DNA from: Stutzerimonas stutzeri
GTDB lineage: Bacteria > Pseudomonadota > Gammaproteobacteria > Pseudomonadales > Pseudomonadaceae
NCBI GenBank assembly: GCA_002339675.1
Contig: DDKB01000019.1
Location: 62,001 to 126,000, forward strand
Length of the DNA stretch: 64,000 nucleotides
Direction: 5' to 3'
A program made the position numbers and the translations under genes. Each line of letters starts with the position of its first letter. Position 1 is the first letter of the stretch. Positions 57,282 to 64,000 of this stretch are shown here, one piece after another. Under the pieces are notes generated by a model, which did no database searches, was not told where the DNA came from, and worked only from the letters and a program-made list of their open reading frames with translations.

Positions 57282-57746
57282 ATGGCCAAGCATGACGATT
57301 CCATCCACAGCCGCGCGGCGATCGCGGGCCATCCGTTGCACCCGATGCTGATTCACTTTCCAGTTGCGGCGCTGACCGGCCTGTTGCCAGTCGATCTGGC
57401 CCATCTCTGGACATTGGACGAGTTCTGGTGGCGTGCCGGGCTCTGGTTGGCCGGCGTCGGTGCCCTGGGCGGCTGGATTGCCAGCCTGTTCGGTCTGGTC
57501 GATCTGCTCACAGTGCGCGAAATTCGATTGAAAATTACCGCGTGGTGTCATGCCATCCTTGCCGTGATGATGCTCTCGCTCGCGTCGCTGAACTGGCTGC
57601 TGCGCTACCAGAACCAGGCTGGCGGCATGGAGCTCTGGGGGCTGTACCTGTCGGCGACCACCGCCGTGCTCATCGCCCTGGCCGCCTATCTGGGTGGCCG
57701 GCTGGTCTACGAGCATGCGGTCGGGGTCGACGTGGAAAAAGTCTGA
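57282..57746 (+). CDS. DUF2231 membrane protein
   Basis: The 154-residue protein has four membrane spans and the DUF2231 hallmark HPLHPMLIHFPVAALTG near residue 18, then FGLVDLL and a histidine in CHAILAVMM. The conserved histidines suggest heme or metal binding. It is divergent from ctaC with only 30 bases between the two start codons, so the promoters overlap. The link to the oxidase is by position only. Confidence 0.85.
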   Translation: MAKHDDSIHSRAAIAGHPLHPMLIHFPVAALTGLLPVDLAHLWTLDEFWWRAGLWLAGVGALGGWIASLFGLVDLLTVREIRLKITAWCHAILAVMMLSLASLNWLLRYQNQAGGMELWGLYLSATTAVLIALAAYLGGRLVYEHAVGVDVEKV

Positions 57747-57811
57747 TCCGGCGGTGCAGTGGGGCTTGATTCGTTCGCGCATGGGCAATGGCCGGTCCTC
57801 TCGAACGGGGG

Positions 57812-58225
57812 TCAGAAAGGCTTGGCCAGCACCAGCCACAGCGTTGCGGTGATGAGCGCAGCGATGGCGATACCGAGCACCAGGCACCGCAGGCTGACGC
57901 TGTGCTCCGGCGCGCGTTCGATGTGCAGCACCATGACCCCGCACAGCGCGTGGCAGAGCACCATGCCGGCGACGGTGCTGAGTTTGACGATCAACCAGCC
58001 GGCGAGGATGCCATCACGCAGGAACAGCGCCGTGCCCGAGCCGATGGTGACCAGCGCCGCAGGCGTACCGACGAGGGTAAAGACCATGCGCGTGAGGTGG
58101 GCGTGGTCGCGGTAGAACAGCGCACTGGTCTGCCGGGTACCGGCCGCGACCAGCGCAGGCAGGTAGAGCAGGGTGCCGCACCAGCACAGCAGGCCCGCAA
58201 AGTGCAGCAGTTTGAGCAGCGGCAT
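57812..58225 (-). CDS. CopD-like membrane protein
   Basis: The 137-residue protein has four membrane spans (about residues 5-27, 47-68, 77-98 and 113-133) with histidines in KLLHFAGLLCWCG and CHALCGVMVLH. It resembles the CopD/PcoD copper-transport domain, which also resembles HemJ-type proteins. It is separate from the caa3 operon and convergent with the DUF2231 gene. A role in copper supply to the oxidase is plausible but unproven. Confidence 0.7.
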   Translation of the reverse strand: MPLLKLLHFAGLLCWCGTLLYLPALVAAGTRQTSALFYRDHAHLTRMVFTLVGTPAALVTIGSGTALFLRDGILAGWLIVKLSTVAGMVLCHALCGVMVLHIERAPEHSVSLRCLVLGIAIAALITATLWLVLAKPF

Positions 58226-58358
58226 GGGGGTCTCCGTCCGGCCCGCGTCAGGTCAGAACGTGTGACCTCCCCCTGCCGGGCCGGTTCGTATGCCACAGGC
58301 GATGCCTTGTTTCACCGATTTTCACAGCGAAGGCCGGTCGGCTAGCGGTGCGCATTTC

Positions 58359-59252
58359 TCAATGCGCGTCGCCGTTGTCCCCTTCATCGTGCCTCGCATC
58401 GCTCTGTGGCGCTTCCTTGGGCTTGAACAGCTGAGTGCCGCAACGGCTACAGAATGCCGCATTGGGTTCATGGGCGAGTTTTTCGCAGGTCGGACAGCGG
58501 TGCTGCAGGCTGTCGGTCCGCATGGCAGTGGCCAGTTCGGCGGTGAAGATGCCAGTCGGCACCGCGATGATCGAGTAGCCGGTGATCATCGTCAGGGCGG
58601 CGACGGCCTTGCCCAGCGCCGTTTGCGGAACGATGTCGCCGAAGCCCACGGTGGTGATCGTGACCACCGCCCAGTAGATGCTCATCGGAATGCTGGTGAA
58701 GCCGTTCTCCGGCCCCTCGATCACGTACATGAGCGTGCCGAAGATCAGCACCATGGTGGTTACGCTGAGCAGAAATACGACGATCTTCTGTTTGCTGCCG
58801 CGCAGCGCGACCAGCAGAAAGGTGGCCTGGCTCAGGTAATGGGTCAGCGCCAGCACGCGGAACACCCGCAGCATGCGAATCGCCCTGACCACGATGAGGT
58901 ATTGCGAATCCGGCAGGACCAAGGCGATGAACGCCGGCAGCACCGACAGCAGGTCGATGGCGCCGTAGAAGCTGAACACGTATTTACGCGGCTGCGGATG
59001 GCAATAGATACGCAGCAGGTACTCGACCGCAAAAATGGCAGTGAATACCCATTCCAGCCCGGCCAGCAGGTCGCCGTAGCGTGCCCGATACACCGCGATA
59101 CTGTCGAACATCACCACCACCAGGCTGGCGAAGATGATCACCAGCAGCCAGGTGTCGAACCGCTTGCCGGCCGAGGTATTGGTGAAAAAGATGATGACGT
59201 ACAGGCGTTCGCGCCAACCCATCGATCGAAGGGCGTCATTGTCCATGGGCAT
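58359..59252 (-). CDS. Voltage-gated potassium channel-like ion transporter
   Basis: The 297-residue protein has six membrane spans: S1-S4 with the arginine-bearing S4 RAIRMLRVFRVLAL near residue 127, and the pore with TITTVGFGD, the K+ selectivity filter, near 199. The cytoplasmic tail has a zinc-ribbon-like CPTCEKLAHEPNAAFCSRCG motif (two CxxC pairs) and a charged end. It probably forms a tetrameric K+ channel. The start is ATG 59252 or, two codons later, ATG 59246. It is divergent from moaA. Confidence 0.9.
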   Translation of the reverse strand: MPMDNDALRSMGWRERLYVIIFFTNTSAGKRFDTWLLVIIFASLVVVMFDSIAVYRARYGDLLAGLEWVFTAIFAVEYLLRIYCHPQPRKYVFSFYGAIDLLSVLPAFIALVLPDSQYLIVVRAIRMLRVFRVLALTHYLSQATFLLVALRGSKQKIVVFLLSVTTMVLIFGTLMYVIEGPENGFTSIPMSIYWAVVTITTVGFGDIVPQTALGKAVAALTMITGYSIIAVPTGIFTAELATAMRTDSLQHRCPTCEKLAHEPNAAFCSRCGTQLFKPKEAPQSDARHDEGDNGDAH

Positions 59253-59498
59253 TGGCTCCAGGCGTTCGTTGACGGGACAGTATCCCTATCCTGGCCTGCC
59301 GCGGGCAAACGGTCCGGGCCGTTCACCGCACGCACTGGCGTCTGTTCGGTCAGATAGACATCGACACCACCGTGCGAGGTTCGTCCGCCGCGCCGGTGAT
59401 GCCGTTCGATCATCGTGCCGACGGTAAGGGGCTGCCGCTTTGCCTCTTGGCCCGTTACGGCATAGTCTTGCCTGAGCATCACGCCGTTGGAGAGCGAC

Positions 59499-60494
59499 AT
59501 GCCAGATTCCCAGTTGGTCGATCCGTTCGGCCGGCGCATCACCTACCTCCGGCTGTCGGTAACCGACCGCTGCGATTTTCGCTGCACTTACTGCATGAGC
59601 GAGGACATGGTCTTCGCGCCGCGCGCGCAGATCCTCACCCTCGAGGAACTCTACGCCGTGGCCGACGCCTTCATCGGTCTGGGTGTCCGGCGGATTCGGG
59701 TCACTGGCGGCGAGCCGCTGGTGCGCAAGGGGCTGCCGAGCCTGCTGGCGCGCCTGGGGGCGCGCGAAGAGCTGGAAGACCTGGCGATCACCACCAACGG
59801 ATCGCAACTGCCGGTGCTGGCCCGGACCCTACGCGAGGCCGGCGTCAGGCGCCTGAATATCAGCCTGGATTCGCTCAGGCGCGAGCGTTTCGCCGAGCTC
59901 ACCCGGCGCGACATGCTGCACCAGGTGATCGAGGGTATCGACGCGGCGCGTGCGGCCGGTTTCAGGCGCATCAAGCTCAACAGCGTGATCCAGAAGGGCC
60001 GCAACGACGACGAAGTGCTGGACCTGGTGAATTTTGCCGTCGACCGCGGGCTGGACATCAGTTTTATCGAGGAGATGCCGCTGGGCAACGTCTCCAGCCA
60101 TGAGCGGCAGATCACCTTCTGTTCGAGCGAAGAGGTACGCGAGCGCATCGAGACGGGCCACGCGCTGGTTCGCAGCAGCCATACCACTGGCGGGCCGTCG
60201 CGTTATTGGCAGGTTGCCGGCAGCGACACCCAGGTGGGCTTCATCTCCCCGCACAGCAACAACTTCTGCGGCAGCTGCAACCGGGTCCGGGTGACCGCCG
60301 AAGGCAAGCTGGTGCTCTGTCTCGGCCACGAGGGCGCGCTGGACCTCAAGACACTGATGCGCCGCTACCCGGGCGACAGCGAGCGACTGCGCCATGCGCT
60401 GGTCGATGCGCTGCAGCTTAAGCCCGAAAAGCACGAATTCCGGACCGACGAACAGGTGCAGGTGGTGCGCTTCATGAGCATGACCGGCGGCTGA
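59499..60494 (+). CDS. moaA: GTP 3',8-cyclase (molybdenum cofactor synthesis)
   Basis: The 331-residue radical-SAM enzyme rearranges GTP in the first step of molybdopterin synthesis. The first cluster is held by C25, C29 and C32 (CDFRCTYCM), the SAM site includes RITGGEPLVRKG near 65, and the second cluster is in FCGSCNRVRVTAEGKLVLCLG. The protein ends in the conserved Gly-Gly. ATG 59499 has GGAG about 6 bases upstream. It stands alone; the other moa genes are not in the window. Confidence 0.95.
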   Translation: MPDSQLVDPFGRRITYLRLSVTDRCDFRCTYCMSEDMVFAPRAQILTLEELYAVADAFIGLGVRRIRVTGGEPLVRKGLPSLLARLGAREELEDLAITTNGSQLPVLARTLREAGVRRLNISLDSLRRERFAELTRRDMLHQVIEGIDAARAAGFRRIKLNSVIQKGRNDDEVLDLVNFAVDRGLDISFIEEMPLGNVSSHERQITFCSSEEVRERIETGHALVRSSHTTGGPSRYWQVAGSDTQVGFISPHSNNFCGSCNRVRVTAEGKLVLCLGHEGALDLKTLMRRYPGDSERLRHALVDALQLKPEKHEFRTDEQVQVVRFMSMTGG

Positions 60495-60546
60495 CTCTAC
60501 CTGCGACCCCTGGCGCACATCCGCCCCGGTGGCCCCAGCCGCGTAG

Positions 60547-60564
60547 GGTGGGTTTCAGCCCACC
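60547..60564. repeat. Short palindrome GGTGGGTTTCAGCCCACC
   Basis: The 18-base inverted repeat in TAGGGTGGGTTTCAGCCCACC context lies in the moaA-smc gap. Elements of this form (GTAGGGTGGGCTTNAGCCCACC-like) recur between genes in many proteobacteria, as far as I recall. Only one copy was noticed in this window. Confidence 0.5.
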
Positions 60565-60718
60565 GCCGACCCCTTCGCATATCCGTCCCGAAACCGGTGG
60601 CCACCAAAACCGGCGTGATAAACTCCGCCGATTTTCCCGGCCCACCGCCCCCAGGACTCCCGATGTTCACGGCGACTCTGCTTGTTCATCCCCCCGCTGA
60701 TGCCAAGGACAGGCCCGC

Positions 60719-63700
60719 ATGCGCCTGAAAAGCATCAAGCTCGCCGGATTCAAATCCTTCGTCGACCCCACCACCGTGAGCTTTCCGAGCAACATGGCGG
60801 CGGTGGTCGGCCCCAATGGCTGCGGCAAGTCCAACATCATCGACGCGGTGCGTTGGGTGATGGGCGAGAGCTCGGCGAAGAACCTGCGCGGCGAGTCGAT
60901 GACCGACGTCATCTTCAACGGCTCCAACACCCGCAAGCCGGTGACCCAGGCCAGCATCGAGCTCATCTTCGACAACTCCGACGGCTCGTTGACCGGTGAG
61001 TACGCCGCCTTCGCGGAGATTTCCATCCGCCGCCGGGTCACCCGTGACGCGCAGAACACCTATTTCCTCAACGGCGTGAAATGCCGCCGCCGCGACATCA
61101 CTGACATCTTTCTCGGCACCGGCCTCGGCCCCCGCAGCTACTCGATCATCGAGCAGGGGATGATCTCCAAGCTCATCGAGGCCAAACCCGAGGACCTGCG
61201 CAATTTCATCGAGGAAGCGGCCGGCATCTCCAAGTACAAGGAGCGCCGCCGCGAGACCGAGAACCGCATCCGTCGCACCCACGAAAACCTCGCCCGCCTG
61301 ACCGACCTGCGCGAAGAGCTCGAACGCCAGCTCGAGCGCCTGCACCGTCAGGCGCAGGCCGCGGAGAAATACCAGCAGTACAAGGCCGAGGAGCGCCAGC
61401 TGAAGGCGCAGCTGTCAGCCCTTCGCTGGCAGGCGCTGAATGCACAGGTGGGTGTGCGCGAGCAGATGATCGGTGACCAGGAGGTCAGCTTCGAGGCGCT
61501 GGTCGCCGAGCAACGCAATGCCGATGCCAGCATCGAGCGGCTGCGCGATGGGCATCACGACCTGTCTGAGCGTTTTAATCTCGTACAGGGCCGCTTCTAC
61601 TCGGTGGGCGGCGACATCGCCCGTGTCGAGCAGAGCATCCAGCACGGCCAGCAGCGGCTGCGGCAACTGCAGGACGACCTGCGCGAGGCTGAACAGGCGC
61701 GCCAGGAGGCCGAGTCGCACCTCGGCCACGATCGCACCTTGCTCGCCACCCTTGGCGAGGAGTTGGCAATGCTCGAACCGGAGCAGGAGCTAGCCGCGGC
61801 GACAGCCGAAGAGGCTGCGGCACAACTGGAGCTGGCGGAAACCGAGATGCAGCGCTGGCAGGAGCAGTGGGAGGGGTTCAACCAGCGCAGCGCCGAACCG
61901 CGCCGCGCCGCCGAGGTGCAGCAGGCGCGGATCGCCCAGCTTGAGCAGAACCTCGAGCGGCTGGTCGAGCGCCAACGGCGTCTGGAGCAGGAGCGCGCAT
62001 CACTCGCCGACGACCCCGAGGACTTGGCCGCCAGCGAACTCGGCGAGCAACTGGCGATGGGCGACCAGGCGCTCGAGAGCCTCTCTGCCACCCAGGCCCA
62101 GGCCGACCAGACGCTGGAAACCCTGGGTGTTGAGCTGGCGCAGGTGGTCGCCGCCGAGCGCGAGGCGCAGGGCGACCTGCAGCGACTCGAGGGGCGTCTC
62201 GCCTCGCTCGAAGCCCTGCAGCAGGCCGCCATGGACCCTGGAATGGGCGTCTCCGACTGGCTGCGCGAGCACGGCCTCGACAGCCTGCCGCGCCTGGCCG
62301 ACGGGTTGCGGGTCGAGCCGGGCTGGGAGTTGGCGGTCGAAACCGTGTTGGGGGCCGACGTTCAGGCCGTGCGCGTCGAGCACTTCGACGGGCTGGACCT
62401 GGGCGGTTTCGACCAGGGCGACCTGCGCCTGGTCAGCGGCTCGCCGGTCGGCGCCGTTGCCCGCGGCAGTTTGCTCGACAAGGTCGAGTCGTCCTTCAAC
62501 CTGGCACCCTGGCTGGGCCGGGTCAGGCCGGTCGAGGATCTCGACCAGGCGCTTATGGCGCGCGCTTCGTTGGCCGAAGGCGAGAGCCTGATCAGCCGCG
62601 ACGGTTACTGGGTCGGGCGGCATTTCCTGCGCGTGCGACGCGCCAGCGAGGCGGAGTCCGGGTTGCTCGCCCGCGGCCAGGAGCTCGACCGCCTTCAGGC
62701 CGAGCGCGACGTTCTTGCCGCGCACCTGGCGCAGCATGCCGAGCGCCATGAGCAGTTGCGCGCCACGCTGCGCGATGAGCAACAGCGGCGCGAGCAGCTG
62801 CGCCACCAGCACCAGGCGCTGTCGCGCGAGCAGGCCGAGCGCCAGGCGCAGCTGTCGGCGAGCCAGGCCCGGCTGGAGCAGTTGAGCCTGCGCCGTCGGC
62901 GGCTGGACGAGGAACTGGCTGAACTGGCCGAACAACGCGCACTGGAGACCGAGCAGCTGGGCGAGTCGCGCCTGTACCTGCAGGATGCACTGGATGCCAT
63001 GGCCACGGACACCGAACAGCGCGAATCGCTGTTGGCGAGCCGCGACGTTATTCGCGAGCGACTCGACCGCGTCCGCCAGGAAGCTCGACAGCACAAGGAT
63101 CAGGCCCATCAGCTGGCGGTGCGGGTTGGCTCCCTGAATGCCCAGCACGACTCCATTCGCCAGGCGCTGGAACGCCTTGAGCTCCAGTTCGAGCGCGCAG
63201 TCGAGCGCCGCGAACAGCTCTGCCTGAACCTTGAGGAAGGCGAGGCGCCGCTGGATGAGCTGCGCATGAAACTCGAGGAGCTGCTTGAGCGGCGTATGGG
63301 CGTGGAAGAAGAACTCAAGCTCGCGCGGCTGGCGCTGGAGGATGCCGACCGCGAGCTGCGCGACGCCGAGAAACGCCGCACCCAGGCCGAGCAGCAGGCA
63401 CAGTTGCTGCGCGGCCAGCTGGAGCAGCAGCGCATGGAATGGCAGGGGCTGAACATCCGGCGCAAGGCCTTGCAGGAGCAACTGCACCTGGACGGTTACG
63501 ACCTGCACGGCGTACTCGCGACCTTGCCGGCCGACGCCGGCGAGCCGCAGTGGGAAGGCGAACTCGAGCGCCTGGACGGCCGAATCCAGCGGCTCGGCCC
63601 GATCAACCTCGCCGCGATCGACGAGTACCAGCAGCAATCCGAGCGCAAGCGCTACCTCGACGCCCAGAACGACGACCTCACCGAGGCGCTGGATACGCTG

Positions 63701-64000
63701 GAAAACGTCATCCGCAAGATCGACAAGGAAACCCGCAACCGCTTCAAGGAAACGTTCGACCAGATCAACGCCGGGCTGCAGGCGCTTTTTCCCAAGGTAT
63801 TCGGCGGCGGCAACGCTTATCTGGAACTTACCGGAGAAGATTTACTCGATACCGGGGTGGCGATCATGGCGCGACCACCGGGCAAGAAAAACAGCACCAT
63901 CCATCTGCTTTCGGGTGGCGAGAAGGCACTGACCGCGCTGGCGCTGGTGTTTGCCATCTTCCAGCTCAATCCGGCGCCGTTCTGCATGCTCGACGAAGTC
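60719..64000 (+). CDS. smc: Chromosome segregation ATPase SMC, C-terminal end missing
   Basis: The window holds 1094 codons; the frame runs to the right edge without a stop. It starts MRLKSIKLAGFKSFVDPTT with Walker A GPNGCGKSN (residues 31-39) and has two long coiled-coil arms rich in Glu, Gln, Leu and Arg, separated by a globular hinge at about residues 500-660. The signature LSGGEKALTALAL and the first part of Walker B (FCMLDEV) lie at the very end. SMC forms the condensin ring that organises the chromosome. Only about 70 residues should be missing. Confidence 0.97.
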   Translation, partial: MRLKSIKLAGFKSFVDPTTVSFPSNMAAVVGPNGCGKSNIIDAVRWVMGESSAKNLRGESMTDVIFNGSNTRKPVTQASIELIFDNSDGSLTGEYAAFAEISIRRRVTRDAQNTYFLNGVKCRRRDITDIFLGTGLGPRSYSIIEQGMISKLIEAKPEDLRNFIEEAAGISKYKERRRETENRIRRTHENLARLTDLREELERQLERLHRQAQAAEKYQQYKAEERQLKAQLSALRWQALNAQVGVREQMIGDQEVSFEALVAEQRNADASIERLRDGHHDLSERFNLVQGRFYSVGGDIARVEQSIQHGQQRLRQLQDDLREAEQARQEAESHLGHDRTLLATLGEELAMLEPEQELAAATAEEAAAQLELAETEMQRWQEQWEGFNQRSAEPRRAAEVQQARIAQLEQNLERLVERQRRLEQERASLADDPEDLAASELGEQLAMGDQALESLSATQAQADQTLETLGVELAQVVAAEREAQGDLQRLEGRLASLEALQQAAMDPGMGVSDWLREHGLDSLPRLADGLRVEPGWELAVETVLGADVQAVRVEHFDGLDLGGFDQGDLRLVSGSPVGAVARGSLLDKVESSFNLAPWLGRVRPVEDLDQALMARASLAEGESLISRDGYWVGRHFLRVRRASEAESGLLARGQELDRLQAERDVLAAHLAQHAERHEQLRATLRDEQQRREQLRHQHQALSREQAERQAQLSASQARLEQLSLRRRRLDEELAELAEQRALETEQLGESRLYLQDALDAMATDTEQRESLLASRDVIRERLDRVRQEARQHKDQAHQLAVRVGSLNAQHDSIRQALERLELQFERAVERREQLCLNLEEGEAPLDELRMKLEELLERRMGVEEELKLARLALEDADRELRDAEKRRTQAEQQAQLLRGQLEQQRMEWQGLNIRRKALQEQLHLDGYDLHGVLATLPADAGEPQWEGELERLDGRIQRLGPINLAAIDEYQQQSERKRYLDAQNDDLTEALDTLENVIRKIDKETRNRFKETFDQINAGLQALFPKVFGGGNAYLELTGEDLLDTGVAIMARPPGKKNSTIHLLSGGEKALTALALVFAIFQLNPAPFCMLDEV

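Noticed and set aside
59253..59498. Possible molybdenum-cofactor riboswitch ahead of moaA
   Set aside because: The gap has GC-rich inverted repeats, but I could not fit the conserved Moco RNA core; a covariance-model search would decide.
62000..63637. 545-codon open frame on the minus strand opposite smc
   Set aside because: It is the antisense of the Glu/Gln/Leu-rich coiled coil of SMC, giving a low-complexity product; no ribosome site or homology is visible.

Overview
The window is an uninterrupted stretch of high-GC chromosomal DNA from a Pseudomonas, most probably of the P. stutzeri group (Stutzerimonas). The evidence is Anr (the Pseudomonas FNR), two tandem cbb3 oxidase operons of which only one has ccoQ, a CcoN whose heme and copper ligands fall exactly at the numbering I recall for the P. 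stutzeri enzyme (H60, H207, Y251, H257/H258, H345, H347), and gene blocks in the order I remember from P. aeruginosa. I see no tRNA, rRNA, CRISPR, prophage or insertion sequence. The window is core metabolism and respiration, not an accessory island.

Layout. (1) 1-2702: end of aroA, then cmk and rpsA, with a strong terminator/attenuator hairpin in the rpsA leader. ihfB, the usual gene after rpsA, is absent. (2) 3010-5370: a MarR regulator divergent from a PLP aminotransferase and a glutathione transferase. (3) 5458-18658: folE, an Smr protein, small membrane and hydrolase genes, prmB, aroC, the methionine-salvage run mtnB-mtnD-mtnC behind an MFS transporter, two tiny PLDc_N-type membrane proteins, a phosphatase, alkA, speE and an RraB-like gene. 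(4) 18663-23141: a LysR regulator divergent from a TSUP permease, a MATE pump and pdxB. (5) 23249-26313: dnaX, ybaB, recR. (6) 26528-29843: an ABC importer of unknown substrate plus a second periplasmic binding-like protein. (7) 29867-49009: the low-oxygen respiration region, with hemN-anr-apt-sco on the minus strand, nadE on the plus strand, the cbb3 assembly genes (TauE-like, ccoS, ccoI, ccoH, ccoG), two cbb3 structural operons, a hydrolase and the aerotaxis receptor aer. (8) 49010-53330: acnA, rlmM, tusA. (9) 53354-58225: a caa3-type oxidase (ctaC with cytochrome c tail, fused ctaD-ctaE, a small membrane subunit-like protein) flanked by DUF2231 and CopD-like membrane proteins. (10) 58359-64000: a K+ channel, moaA and smc, the last cut by the window end.

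How the genes work together. Region 7 is one oxygen-response unit. Anr senses low oxygen; hemN makes heme without oxygen; CcoG/H/I/S and the TauE-like protein supply copper and assemble the oxidase; the two cbb3 operons provide high-affinity oxidases; aer steers the cell by redox state. Perfect Anr-type sites (TTGAT-N4-GTCAA on the minus strand) lie upstream of hemN and of the cbb3 operon that lacks ccoQ. The second oxidase, caa3, would serve at high oxygen. No undescribed defence, toxin or mobile system is visible. The best leads are regulatory and evolutionary: the rpsA leader hairpin, the Anr site inside a neighbouring coding region, and signs of gene conversion between the two cbb3 operons.
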